From positions 1,139,964 through 1,203,963 of the forward strand of contig QANY01004982.1 of NCBI GenBank assembly GCA_003255025.1: a stretch of DNA of 64,000 nt, in the 5' to 3' direction. The notes under the pieces were generated by a model. That model was given only the letters and a program-made list of their open reading frames with translations, made no database searches and was not told where the DNA came from. The position numbers were made by a program, and so were the translations under genes. The stretch's first letter is position 1. Each line of letters opens with the position of its first letter. The DNA is from Datisca glomerata (Eukaryota > Streptophyta > Magnoliopsida > Cucurbitales > Datiscaceae). Of this stretch, positions 11,561 through 24,782 are shown piece after piece.

Positions 11561-14500
11561 ACCAGTATTAACAACTTTTTGAATTTGAATCATTTGGCAT
11601 AGTGTCGCGAATTTGATGGTTGTAGTGTTTGCTACCAGCTTTGCCAATGTGATGATTTCCTCGATTGACTTCTCTGGCTTTCATGACTCCCTATACGACT
11701 TTCATACTTCAGTTACTTTGGTTAGGCGAGTAGTTCCAGGTCAGTTTTTTTAGATCTGCCAACATGGTAAATTCAGTTTTTTTAGGTCAGTTTCTATGCC
11801 ATTTGCTTTAATTATTTTTCTTCTCCACTGATGTCTGAGAATTATTTATGAGACTTTTGAGCAATTGAAATACACTTTTGCCCCAATTCACTCATTCTCA
11901 GACTTTGCTCAGACTTTGCTCCAATTCATTCTATGTGACTCTTACCCATCATCTCCTTCCTTGGAACCTACGCGTAAATTTCCATCATTTTTCTGTGACT
12001 TCGCCCCAATTCTTCTTCTTTATCTCACTCTCTCACCTCAATTTAGAGACGGAGAGAGTTCTCTTTCATGAAGTTAGTGGTGAAGAGAGAGGAAGGAGTG
12101 AACTACAACTTCGAATTAGGCTTTTGCTGCAAAACGGAAGCGAATCTACTTCCATTCACGAAAAGATTGAAGTGGGTTTTGGGGATTCTTCTTGGGTTTT
12201 TGGGTTTTGCTCCTTTTCCTACCAATAACACAAACAACCGAGAATCGGAAAGAAAATGAGGGGTATATTTTATAATTTGATCAAATATACAGAGATATAA
12301 AAATATAAAAAAATATAAGGGTTTAATTTATATTTTGTTAAAGCACTGAGTTTTGTCTGTTAGGCTTTAAAAAATTAGAGATTTTGCAGTTTTTTATAGT
12401 AAGGGCTAACAATGAAAAATAGGAAGACTAAAACTGAAATAAAAGACTAAAAAAGATATAGTGGAATCATAATTAAAAATTTAGTGGGATTGAAAATCAA
12501 ATATCAAAAATTTTCCAAAAATTAATAAAAAAAAATTTGAGTGGGCACACTTGACCCACCTGACTAATGTAGCTCCGTCTATGTTAACATGTCCGATGAT
12601 CAAAGTAATTAGTAAATAATAACAAAAATATAAATAAAATAAACGAAAAATAATATTCTAAAACTACCATCAACTGACTGAAGACGGCGATGAAGATTGA
12701 CCTTTACTTCTGACTAAATCACGTGTGCATTTATTTAATCCATTTTTTATTCCCACTTGCTAATAAGTTGGTGGGATCAGTTATGAATAAGAACTCATTT
12801 TTGTATGGTTTTTTTTAAAATAATTAATTGTTTAGACATGTTTTTGGGGTGATTGGCATTGACCAGCCGCCAAAATGCGGATTTTTGAATCTTGATAGAC
12901 AACTAAGGCACAAACCAATTTACGAGTAACTACCAACTATGTTATTTCTTAGGAACATTCCCTCATCAATTTATCTCTCTCTTTTTTAATTCAAACAAAG
13001 GACATAGAAAAACTCTCTCGCTCTATTTGAAAAAAAAACTCTTATTTATTTATCCATCATTTTCGTTCTTTATTATATGATGAGATTTCGTATCTAATTT
13101 ATTTGTGAAATTTTTGTCTATTATTCTAATTTTATTTTCTTCTATTTTTATAATAAAAGTTTTTTCCCACTTATATCTAGATGTATGGTGGTTTGTCCTT
13201 CATCTAGATCTAGATCTATGATGGTTTGTCTTCCACCTATATCTAAATCTATTATGTTTTTCTTCATTTTATGACCATCTTCGTTAGATCTAACTCAGAT
13301 CTACAAATTATAGTGGTCAATTGTGTCAGATTTTTCATTAGATCATTTGACAGAATGTATTTTAATCGATTTCAGCCAGTCAAGCATTTTTGAGTGGCAG
13401 AGGAGGTACTTAGAATGAGTCAATATGAAGCTCTAAATTACCTTCCATGTGTTCAGTGGCTTTCTTATTTTTGTGACTGATTTATGTAATTTGGTTGTTA
13501 AGATTTTATGTTGATCTTTTGAGATTTGATTTATTTTTATTGATAAATATGTATTTTTTTTGTTATACATCCTGATCTCGATTTGTACTATTTTTCTAAA
13601 ATTATGAAATTTTTATAAAAAAATTTCTAACAGAAGATGGATAAAACCATAGGACTTGGTAGAGTAGTGAATGATTTTTTTATATTGCAGCTGCGTGGTC
13701 CTATGAGTTCTAATATTAACTACCACTAGTGTCATTGATTGTGGATCGAATAGTAACTTTTTTATGAGTAAATTTAGACTCTAAACAATTGAGTTACACC
13801 CCAAGTTTAGTGGTGAAGGTGTAGGTTTAGAGGTTTGCTTTATTTTAGTATTGGTTTTAATTTTTTTGAGTGCAAACATTTTTACCATAGTTCCTGATTT
13901 TAAAGTTAATAATTTACTCAAACTCTTGTAGTAAAACTTCTACTCGGTATTTGATTCTCCTTGATTTTATTGGGCGCGCAAGGACCGCACCTAAAGATAT
14001 CGCTAGAAATTGAAGAACATTGTGTATAAATGTGAAGTAGCCTCATGCATTTTGGTTGTTGTGCTATCACACCCCTTGCACTATCTTTTTAGTGAGTTTA
14101 GTCTTTGAACGTTAAATTTTTGTAATAAAACCTCCTCTAAAATGAAAACTGTTAAATCTAGCTTCTTTGCATATCTCAAACTAAACTAAACTATTTGATT
14201 TTTTAATAACATTTTTACCATAAAATTGTTCGATTTTTTTTTATTAATTACTTATACAAAAAATTGAAAGTCTATCAATTACATATCGAGCAGAACTAAA
14301 ACTTATTCAAGCTAAAACTTCACGTAAAATTAAGCATATGACGGGCTCATTGGAAGATGTTAAGTAGGTTGAATAAGTAAACACATGTTATGTTGTGCTT
14401 CAAGATAAATTTAATCATTTATGTGTAAGAGGTGGTTTAATTCTATAAAAAAAATGTACATGGGACTAAGTTTGCTAAAAGATAGTGCAATAGTGTAAAG

Positions 14501-15379
14501 GAAAATAGACAAATTATGTGGAGAGGTGTGTTCACATTTAAAACCGTAGATTACTTTAGAAAACTAATTTTGACACTAGAAAAATACGAAATTATTATGT
14601 TTGTAATTCCTTAACAAATTAACCAAACTTTCTTTCCAATTTATTTATGATGTTTATGTGTTGAACGAGACATAATTATGTCATTTGATTTATCGGTGTG
14701 GTTGTTTAATTTTAAATTTTTATAGGATGATCCTACGGTAACAAGTCAACGCTGTGTTATTGGTACTTTAAATGTATATAATGGTACATTAAATATATTG
14801 AACAATATGATACTAATAATACATTTATATGACCCGACTATAAGTATCTCAAATATATTATTGCAACCTAAATATTCAAAAACATTTAATATACTCTCCC
14901 GGCCCGATACCATAAATTTTTCCATTTCTATATGTCAGTTATGTATGGAGTTACGTCAAATTTCAAAGCTAATAAAAGTTCCTTAGTAGAGAAATAATTA
15001 TTCACTCACTCAATTGTCAGAGAAAATTTTCGGTACTACTACACATTGTAGTCCATATTGGACTATAGTAATTTAGTCTGTCTAAATTTTATTGTACTCA
15101 AATATTTAATATCATGCTTTTGGCACATGATTGCATAAAAAAAAGTGAAAACGTACAAGAGAGTTGTTATATATTGTTTAAAAAACAAATTATAAATCTT
15201 GCATTATACTTTTAATTCTTTACATTATGTTATTCAAATTTGGTTTGATATAGGCGTGTCAACTAAGTCTCGCTTTCTTTAAGAAATACTAAGGGTTCTT
15301 TTTATGATTTAGTCAAGAAGGCTTTATGAGTTAAATGATAGAATACCAGTGTGGAAATAAATGGAAAATTTAGCGGACT
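11561..15379. other. Gene-free AT-rich stretch
   Basis: I see no conserved coding sequence or clear transposon end. Open frames near 11865-12260 are short and overlap in two frames, with no recognisable product. Confidence 0.6.
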
Positions 15380-16560
15380 CTTTTAAAAAATAACAAGTTT
15401 ACAATAAATTTAGGTAAATAAAAGATTTTTTAGTTCGTCAATAATTTTAGACTAAATTGACCCACATCTATATATAACATATTTGATATTTTTTCAGATA
15501 TATCATCCGTATGTAGAAGATATACCTAATTGATAGTCACTAGAATTTAGAAAATTATTAATGGGTGATATTTGAAATTTTAATATATCATAACCTTTGA
15601 TTGAGAAAACACATCAATCTCTTGAAAACCGTTTTAAAGAAGCTCAACCACACCCAACAAAATCCTTTAGAAACTACTAAATATAATAATTTCTCTGTAA
15701 TCAATAACCTCTCAAACAAAAATAAACTAATAAGAAACACTTCCATTCTATATGAAAACTTATTTCGATAATAATCATAAAAAAAAACTAGTATTCAAGT
15801 ATATCAGTGATAAGACGAAAACAAAGCCTTCAACAAATCTTATTGAAAAATCTTCCATCAAACTTCTAGATATTGCGTGATTTTGAAAGTATTTGAGAAT
15901 ATCATATGTATATAGATAATATACTAATTTCAATGATACTATAATATAGATGTAATTAATGCTTAACTTTTCAAATCAGATTTGTCGTAACCGTCCATGA
16001 AGTAACCACCAAAATTATTTTAAAAATCATAAATCCCGTCCAAATCAACCCATGAAAAATGCTGAAATATTTACTTCCCTTCAATCAACTATTATCCAAA
16101 AAAATTAACTCCAGATTTGATAACCACCAATTAACTCTAGTAAAAATAACTCCCGTCACCTATCAATCAACCAATAAAAAAAGTTAAAAAATCATGAAAA
16201 AAATCTTCCAAATCAGATTATGAAAACTTGTATATCGAAGGTTAAAAATCATAAATCCCACCCAAATCAACCCTTGAAAAATGCTGAAATATTTACTTCC
16301 CTCCAATTAGCTATTATCGAAAAAAATTAACTCCAGATTTGATAACCCAATTGACTCTAGTAACAATAACTCCCATCACCTATCAATCAACCAATAAATA
16401 TATATAAAAATCACGAAAAAAACTTCCAAATCAAATTATGAAATCGAAGGTTAAAAATCGTTAAACTAAAAATTTGTCAACAATTAATTGATGATGTAGT
16501 GTTAAAATTTGATTATTTGCCTAAAGTTTGAAAATACCTAGTATTTCTTAAATTGATTTT
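15380..16560. repeat. Dispersed repeat family, copy 1
   Basis: Shares several blocks in the same order with 38150-38925: a block with TTTAGGTAAATAA and TTTTAGACTAAA, one with a TATATCA-type run and GTATACC-like phrase, one with GATGTAATTAATGCTTAA, and an end block with ATTGATGATGTAGTG and TAGTATTTCTTA. Non-coding, with no terminal repeats that I can define. Likely an unclassified non-autonomous transposon. Confidence 0.55.
16021..16451. repeat. Two-copy tandem duplication, period 222 bp
   Basis: TAAAAATCATAAATCCC starts copies at 16021 and 16243. Each copy carries CAAATCAACCC, TGCTGAAATATTTACTTCCC, ACTCCAGATTTGATAACC and TATCAATCAACCAATAAA in the same order. Copies differ by scattered substitutions and small indels. 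Confidence 0.93.
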
Positions 16561-18959
16561 CAAAACTTATTTTTTAGTGTAATTATTTAAAATAAAATAT
16601 TTTCATATTAAAATGCAGTTATATAAAAAACAGAGTACAAGTAGGCGTGGGATACCTTCAAACATATAAATTGTAAAATAAAGTTGGAGTGGGCTTGATA
16701 GAACCTTAAGTACATATATGGCGAAAAAGATAAGGGGTTTTTAGGGGTTTATGCCATTCTAGTATTTTGTAAAATAGCCAAAAAAAATTATATTTAGCAT
16801 TTTAGCCAATAGAGAAGAAAGTCAACAAAAAAATTATAATGTTTTACGATTATAACCTTAGATATATAGAATATTAAAATAAATTTTATCAAATTATTTA
16901 AATTAGATATGGTTAATGAAAATGATTATATAATTATTTTGTAGATAATATTATCACCAATTAAAGAAAAAATCGTAACCAAATAGATAATTAACAAATT
17001 TTAACAAATGTTAGATAAGAGAGAGATAGATGTAATTAATGAAAATAATTATATAATTATTTTAATCAATTAAAAAAGTAGTAACCGAAAAGATAATAAA
17101 CAAGATCTTAGCTTATTTCTATAGAATCAGTAAGCTTACGTATTTTTGAATATTAATGTATATATTTTTTTATTATACAATCAACATGCATTAATCGATA
17201 TTACTAAATATTATTGATAACAATCATTTTATCACTTTTAATGTAATTTATGTAAATAAATATTATCAGAGTAATGATTAATGTTTTGATGATTTACTAC
17301 AATAACTATGATATATTTGTAAGAAGTTATAACAATATTTACGTAAATAATTATTGCAATCCACATTAGTATATATATTTTCATATCTAAACAAAAGTGT
17401 AAACATATTGTTAAAAATAATTTGTAAAATAGTTACTCTAAAATTATATTTATTTATTTGATTATCACGCAAATATTTACCTAAAAATCAATACTAATTC
17501 CCTAAAACACAAAAATTGCTCTATCTTCAAAGAAATGTGAATTTAGTGTAAAACTTATAGAATTTAAAATAAAATATAACTATATCAAAAAAATATCTAG
17601 TTATTCTGAGTTTATATTTATTTAATTTATTAATAAATATACATTTTTTTAAGAGTCAAAACTAATTTTCCTAAAAACAAGGGATTGTTAAATTTTTAAT
17701 TTTTACAAAAGAAAATCACGTTTTGCTCAATTTTTAATCTTAAACAAACCTTATCAAAACATTAAAACGTTTTGCCCAATTATCTTTTCGTTTACTTATT
17801 AATTATATAACAAAAGATAATTATATTATTATCTGACAAGAATATAATTATTGCTAATTGAATTTTTATTTAATTAATAAATGAAGATATAATTATATAA
17901 ACAAAGAAGATAATTGTGTTTACACCCATTTTATATTTAATTAGGAAAGGGTATATTAGGTATAGAAAATTATGGTCCACCCCATTTTTTTACTTAATTA
18001 AGCTTAAAATGGTTAAAAAACTAAAATATCCTATTAAAATGACTATATTATAGAATTTCCGTAAAAATTTTGGCCTATGGTGGGCTTGGTCGTGAAACTT
18101 GGACTTCGGTTCTAAGTGATCTTTTCGGAAATTGTATCATATAGCAACTTTCATAGAACCCTTTGGATAAATGTCACTGCTTTTTGGTTTTTTGCAATTT
18201 TATCAACTTTTGTTATTTTTTTAAGTGACCTTTTTCTGGTGGACTAATTTACCCTTTTATTATATTTTACATCTCCAAATTTTTAGACGTTTGTGATGTT
18301 TAATCACTATTATTTTTTGTTTAAGCATTTATTAAAGGTAATAATTCTAAGCATTTTGTTAGATTTAATATGTTTTAAGCGCTGTTTTCAATAAATCATG
18401 GATATTATTCTTTATTGTCGATTTGTACTTCTCTTATTTGGTTAGGTAAAAGAGTTTAAATATTAGAGTTACTGTGTCAATATTATTGTCCAAATGGCGT
18501 TAGGTCTTCGTCAAAAGTGAAGGAGAAACCGTGAAATTGTCTTAGCCTTTAACGTCTTATATGCTTCGACTGACTATCATTATCGCAAGTCTAGGAGAGA
18601 GAGTCGTGGGATAATGGTATTTTATGAAATTATCATAAAACTGTTGTGTTGCCATTTGTTTTCAATGTGAATCCTAGGATGGTGATAATGGTATTTTGTG
18701 GAGTTATCAGAAAACTATTATTTTGTCATTTGTTTCTAAGTTAAAATCCATGATTTTTTGTACAGTTAATATTTGCAAAGTATTTGAAATATATGATTTT
18801 TTCAGTGGGAGTATTTACAGTATATTGACAGTTTGGTAGCTGCATATTAGCAAAAATAGACATTTTTCTAAAATTTGCAGCTTGTTGTCAGTAATGTAAT
18901 TACTCCATATGATTTGTACACGAATCTAAAAATCCAAAAAAAAATAGATGAATGGTCCA
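16561..18959. other. Gene-free AT-rich stretch
   Basis: No gene seen. A diverged local duplication covers about 16907-17000 and 17027-17104, both containing TTAATGAAAATNATTATATAATTATTTT-like sequence. Confidence 0.6.
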
Positions 18960-19099
18960 CTAAGAGACTAACCTAATGGTAGGGCTCAAGAACACGTGCG
19001 AGGCTCCCTTCATGGTAGGGCCTGAAAGGGTCACCATTTTGAGATGAGCTCGACCATACTTCATACCATATTGAGCGGGAGGAGATTCAGTATCAACTA

Positions 19100-19390
19100 G
19101 GTCAAGGAGAGGGTCCACATTAAGTCCAAACCAAAGACACTATATTTTATCGGGATAAGGAAGAGTATACATTGAACCGAGATGAATGACTGATACAGAG
19201 TCATTATAAATATATGATGACCCTTATTATGGTGAACCACCCCAGTGTCGTGTCTACTGCTTTCATGACCGTTCTTGATTTTATAGATTCTTGGACAAAT
19301 CATCGGGCGACGTGTGGTAGCCATCTCGACAGTAGATGCGAGAATATTCTTCGCTTCAACAATTTGGCAACGTATATGAAAACATAGTTA
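19100..19390 (+). repeat. LTR fragment, family shared with 26400-27080
   Basis: The phrases CACATTAAGTC, AAGGAAGA, ATACATTGAACCG, GACTGATACA, TCATGTCTCGTTTACTGCTTTCA-like sequence and GGACAAATCATCGGGCGAC appear here in the same order as at 26415-27060. A further short piece, ATTGAACCGAGACGATTGAC, lies at about 22812. The combination resembles the U3-R-U5 of plant LTR elements. Confidence 0.6.
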
Positions 19391-20094
19391 TCTCATCTTT
19401 CAAAATTTGAACACATAGAATTATCCATGTCATGACCATCACTGCGACGATGAAACGGTCAAATCGAGTTTGTTGAAGAATAATAACGGTGAAAATATTG
19501 AATGGTGCAGATCCACCTCGAGTAGCGGATTGTCAGCCTCGTCGAAACACGGTTGTTGCAATTAGGTAACTATACTACTGAGGTTGTTGTCAATGTCATA
19601 AAAATTGAAAAATTAATTTAATCCAGGCCAACCACAAGAAACCGGTGAGAGCCACAGGCAGCCATGGAGCACAGCCGACATCAACGATGCCTAATCCCCG
19701 ATGAATGTGCCTCTCAGTTCATCTGATGTACTCTATAGAAGACATCCACATCTACCACGATTGTTGAGTTCGACAAAGAAGCCACGAACAACCGTCTCTC
19801 TTGGTCCGAAAATGACATTTCATACTTATTACCAGTGAGATGTTTTCAAACTCCAAGGCACCCATAAAAATATTTAGACGAGGATTTCTGGCCAATTCAA
19901 GCCAGATTTGTCACTGAAGGATGCCGAACACGGGCTCACGTGCCTCACGTGCTTACTCTGATGGTGGTATCCTTCCTTACCCTGTCCATATGCAGTGCTC
20001 CACGTAAATAGCCCAAGAGAGCTCATGCAAGAACCCCACAGACCAATCCAGCAAGGCTCACTTTGGCCCTAATCTCTAATGGGCTCGCCAAAAG

Positions 20095-20720
20095 GCCCGA
20101 GTACACAATTTGCTCGGGACATGGTCATTGAGACCTCCTACTCAACTAAGATTAATAGGAGAAAAGACCCTACACAGGGCAAAAGGACCACAATCATATT
20201 TCATGGTGCCCGAGTACACTAGATGCTCGAATGAAAGACCTCGATAAAGGCCATGGTTGTCGGTGCCTCCTACTCACCTAAGATGACTAGGAGAAAAAAC
20301 TCTACATAGGATAAAAGGACCACAATAGTATTTTATAGCGCTTGAGTACACAAGATGCTCATATGAAATACCCCGATAAAGGCCATGGTCGTCGAGTCCT
20401 CATACTCACCTGAGATGAGTAGGAGAAAAGACACTGCATAGGACAACCATGATAGTATTTTGTGACAGTCGAGTACACAAGATGCTTGGATGAAAGATCT
20501 CGGTAAAGGTCATGGACGCTGAGGCCTCCTACTCACCTAAGATGACTAAGAGAAAAGACCCTGATGGGCAAAAGGACCACGGTAGTATTTTATGGCGCCT
20601 GAGTACACAAGATGCACGGATGAAGTACCTCCTTAAATGACACCACCATTGAGGCTTCATACTCACCATGACTAGGAGAAAAGACCATGCATATGGTAAG
20701 AGGACCATAATAATATTATG
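20095..20720. repeat. Minisatellite, about five units of 113-132 bp
   Basis: GAGTACAC recurs at 20099, 20212, 20344, 20471 and 20601. Each unit carries CTCCTACTCACCTAAGATGAC, AGGAGAAAAGACCCT and AGGACCACAATAGTATTT in order, with moderate divergence. Confidence 0.9.
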
Positions 20721-21050
20721 TGGCACTCGAAGTCACATAGATAACTATGGTACTCGAAGTCGCGCAGATGACTATGACCTTACCTAGATAACTATAGGCC
20801 CTGAAGTCACGTAGATAACTATGGTATCCGACGTCACGCAGATGACTATGGCTGTCACCCAGATAACTATGGTACCCGAAGTCAGGTAGATGACTTCGAC
20901 ACCCGAAGTCACGTAGATGACTACAACACCCAAATTCACGCAAATGACTGTGACACACGAAGTCAAGTAGATGACTAAGGTACCCAAAGTTACCTAGATG
21001 ACTATGGTACCCAAAATCACCTAGGTAAATATGGTACTCGGAGTCATGAT
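20721..21050. repeat. Minisatellite, about twelve units of 25-28 bp
   Basis: Built on GTACCCGAAGTCACGTAGAT plus GACTATG. It starts where the longer-period array ends. The open frames across it on the minus strand read as repeats of HLRDFG-type peptides and are products of the array. Confidence 0.92.
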
Positions 21051-21062
21051 TTGTGACAAGGG

Positions 21063-21960
21063 AGTTGGATCGGGTTTAAAAATTTGAGGAAAAATAATGA
21101 AGCACGAACGACTCATGGGCGAGAAATCAAAAAAATTTCACATCAACTATTTTATCATATTAAATGTAAAACATTTTATGATTATGCATATTTAGATTGA
21201 CGTATTTAGAAGATGTGGAAATAGTATTATACCTTTCTTGTATCATAGAAGTTCTGACTTGGTGGAATCCTATTGATTATCTTACGTTCTTCATTCTTCT
21301 TAGAACTTAAATCAATCTTTACACCAACAATCACCCGTAGGATTTAGAAGTATATCTCAGTTGGATGTCGTTAGAATTGAGTGTGGACTCTCAAAACAAT
21401 AGAAGAAAAAAGAATTCTCTTCTTCCTCAAGATTTTGGTGGCAACAGGGAGGGGAGAGAGAAACTTCTTTTTTTGCTCTGTGTAATTACCTACTGTGATC
21501 AGGATTGTGTCAACACACTTAGGGTGGTAAACTTAATGTCATCTCTTATATAAAGATTACGGATTTTACACATATACGCATATACTGTAAATTGCCAAAA
21601 ATCTCCTCCATTTACTATAACTGTCGAAATTTTACATCTCCATAGAGTCAATACTGTGTCCAAATTCATCAAACTAAATTGATAACTTAAATTGATTTTC
21701 ATCAATTAATTTTTGCTTTTCACTATTTTAGTGATGATACCCGTCACATGAGGATTCAAGAAGTATACCTTGGTCAAGATACGTTTTGGTTCAACTAGTG
21801 TTGTTTCTCATTCCTGTCCTCATGAGCTATTCCTGAGATCGAATGGATCCACATATATAAAGCTATAGGATTCAAATACTCGAAAAATTTATCACCATAA
21901 ATTCTCGACATATTTAATCCTGATATCGTACGAATCTACTATATGTCTGATGCGGAAACA
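21063..21960 (-). repeat. 3' LTR of the non-autonomous element
   Basis: Plus-strand start AGTTGGATCGGG corresponds to TGTTGGATCGAG in the other copy. It ends GATGCGGAAACA, matching GATGCCGAATCA. The terminal T has changed to A here. Confidence 0.8.
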
Positions 21961-23820
21961 CGAACTTGTGCTTTTCTACCGTCAGCACGATATCAAGATT
22001 ACATTTCCAATCCATGTAATTTTCACCAGTAAGTTTGTTCACGTTTAAGATAGTTGAGAGTGGCGATAACGATATTATTTAAAATAATAAATAAAACGGT
22101 GTAAATAAATACTTAATCATTTAGTAAAGTATAATGCATGATGCAAATACTTGAATATTTAAAAATCTAATAAAAAAATATTTATTCCATGATGTTACGA
22201 TCAACAACGATAGCTTGTCTGATCTAAGGACAATGTCCAAGCTATCTCCTCTCGCATCGCGACTCCTCTAATTTGGTTAACTCTTCTCAAGATGTCACTA
22301 CATCGAGTTTAACCAATGACAAACGCTATTGGTCACCTTGGCCCCATTGACTAGCCCCTATGAGGGGTTCTAATGTGCTTTCTTCTAAGTGTTTAACCAA
22401 CACATCAGCTTTAAAAGTTGCCATGAACTAACAGTTCGTCTAGACACGGTCTTGCCTCACCACTTCCTTTACAAGTTTTAGTTTCTTAAGCAACTCGATG
22501 ACTCAGAGTGACACGATTCTCAAGTTTCTGCCACTGAAGAGAGGATGACTCTAAACCATTCCTCATGCCACGATCAAGTTTGCGTTGGGAACGTTGATAA
22601 TATTTCAACGTAAACGACTCTCCCACTTAGTTTTGGGAAAATGAATTTTTCTTTGCTTTTTAAAAAAATATAACATTTTATAAATTTGAAAAAATAAGTT
22701 TGAAGATTATAAATTTTTATAAAATTTAAATCACAATTTAAATTTTATAACTTTATAAAATTCATATTATATTTAAATTATAACCCATTATAAATTTAAA
22801 CTACAATGATGAATTGAACCGAGACGATTGACTGATACAATGATGCATATAACATCCTAATTTCTACATAGCATGTTATATGATGATACGAGATTAATAG
22901 TAGTCATCAATTCAAAACTAACCGCTCTATGACTTATTTCTAATTACACCCATAAAAAGAATAATACATAAATTATAATAATTTAAATACTAATATTCAT
23001 GACGTCTGTAATCTTCTCATTCTCCTTCAGAAAATCCTACCAATTTGTAACTTTTTACTAAAGGCATGTCCCATTTTTAAAATTCAAATTTCAATTTAAA
23101 ATTTAATTTTCTAATAATTTTGCTTTGATAAATAAATTACTAAGTAAATTAATCAATTGATTTATTTTTAAAAATAATTTATAAGAAAATTCTAACTAAT
23201 TAGTGTTAAAAAATTATCAAATTCAAAAGAAAAAAATTAGGGATTGAATTAGGTAAAACCTTTAAGTTTCTTAAACCCAAAAGTTTCCAAAACCTCAAGA
23301 TCTCCTAAACCCTAAAATTACCAAAATCTCAAGTTTTCTTAAATCCTAAAGTATCCAAAAACTCAATGTTTCCTAAACCCTAAAATTTCTAAAACTTCAA
23401 GGTTTCCTAAATCCTAAAGTTTCTAAAGCCTCTAGGTTTCCTAAACCATAATTAGGAAACCTATAGCGGCGAGAGGCAATGGCAAGCAGCGGTGTGGGGG
23501 AGGAGGCGGCGATGAATGGCGGCGAAGGAAGCAACGAACGATGACTTTTCTTGCGACGATGAATTTACATGGAATTTAAAGATACAACTTCTGCAAAAAT
23601 TATATTACACCAAATCATATGCCTCAATTTCAGCGTACATCTATTCTAAAATTAAAAATAAACACTTAGAGCTAATTGATTGGGATCCATTCATAAAACA
23701 CATTCAAACATGCTTTGAATCTACTATACAAACAAATTCGGTCAATATCACAACATCCATTGATACATACGTCTAATTACTAATTATGCAGAATCAATAA
23801 CCCAAGGCTCTGATACCAAT
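21961..23820 (-). other. Interior of the non-autonomous element, no pol genes
   Basis: No retroviral domain. About 23255-23450 is a series of diverged CCTAAACCCTAAA-type phrases at about 34-38-bp spacing. A GC-rich patch with GGCGGCG runs lies at 23465-23530. An 86-codon plus-strand frame (23516-23776) has no recognisable domain and runs antisense to the element. Confidence 0.6.
23806..23818 (-). other. Primer-binding site (initiator-Met tRNA)
   Basis: Minus strand TGGTATCAGAGCC, two bases inside the LTR end. It matches the 3' end complement of plant initiator-Met tRNA, the commonest primer for Ty1/copia and many other plant LTR elements. Confidence 0.88.
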
Positions 23821-24782
23821 TGTTGGATCGAGTTTAAAAATTTAAGGAAAAATAATGAACCACGAACGGTTTGTGAGCAGAAAATAAAAAAATTCTCATA
23901 AACTATTTAATCATATTAAATATAAAACATTTTTATGATCATGCATATTTAGATTAACGTATTTAGAAGAGGTGAAAATAATATTATACCTTTCTTGTAT
24001 CGGAGAAGTTTTGACTTGGTGGAATCCTATTGTTTGTCTTGCATTATTCGTTTTTCGTAAAACTTAAATCAATCTCCACACTAACAAACACTCGCAGGAT
24101 TCAGAAGTACATCTCAATATGATGTCGTCAAAAGTTGAGTGTGGGTTATCAAAATAACATAAGGAAAAAAAAACATATTTTTCTCTTCTTCCTTTAGATT
24201 TCGGTGACAACAGGGAGGGGAGAGAGAAATTGTTTTCTTTGCTCTGTGTAATTATACACGCTGTGACAAGGGTTATGTTAACACACTTAGAGGCAACCCT
24301 AATGACATCCATTATATAAAGATTACGGAATTTGCACATATACCTCTATATTGTAAATTGCCAAAATTCTCCTCCATTTACTGTAATTGTCGAAATTGTA
24401 CATCTCCCTAGAACCAATATTGTGTCCAAATTGATAAATTAAATTGATCTCTATTAATGAATTAATTAATTTTTTTATTTACTAATTATCCAATATTAGA
24501 AAATAATAATTAATTAGTTTGAACATTCATTTTTGTTCTTCACTACTTTACTGATGATACCCATCACATATGGATTCGGGAAGTATACATTGGCCTAAAA
24601 CACGTTTTTTGTCTAACTGATGTCGTTACTCATTCATGTCATTATGAGCTACTCCTGAGACCAAATGGACCCACATAAATAAAGCTATAGGATTCAAATA
24701 CTCGGCAAATTTATCTTCATAAATTTCTGACCTATTTAATCTTGACATCGTATGACTCCACTGTAGATCTGATGCCGAATCA
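23821..24782 (-). repeat. 5' LTR of the non-autonomous element
   Basis: Starts TGTTGGATCG (plus strand) and ends ATCA, so it has TG...CA ends on both strands. It aligns along its length with 21063-21960. Confidence 0.82.

Larger units (their letters stand above)
21063..24782 (-). mobile_element. Non-autonomous LTR retrotransposon, minus strand
   Basis: Two diverged direct repeats of about 0.9 kb (21063-21960 and 23821-24782) flank 1.86 kb. On the minus strand the right-hand repeat is the 5' LTR. It ends CAACA at 23821 and is followed two bases later by TGGTATCAGAGCC (23818-23806), the standard primer-binding site complementary to initiator-Met tRNA. The interior has no gag, protease, RT or integrase, so the element must have relied on a partner's proteins. 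The flanks (AAGGG and ACTCT) do not form a target duplication, and LTR differences, including a roughly 50-bp indel, show it is old. Confidence 0.82.

Noticed and set aside
11865..12259. Three overlapping frames that might be a small secreted protein
   Set aside because: No signal peptide with a clear cleavage site, no family, frames conflict and no splice context.
20716..20987. Minus-strand frames reading as SHLRDFGY-like repeats, resembling a repeat protein
   Set aside because: Each peptide repeat equals one unit of the 25-28-bp minisatellite. Two frames are open at once, which a gene would not need.
23806..23818. GGCTCTGATACCA as part of a tRNA gene
   Set aside because: Only the 13-base primer-binding complement is present; no tRNA arms. 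It marks an LTR element.
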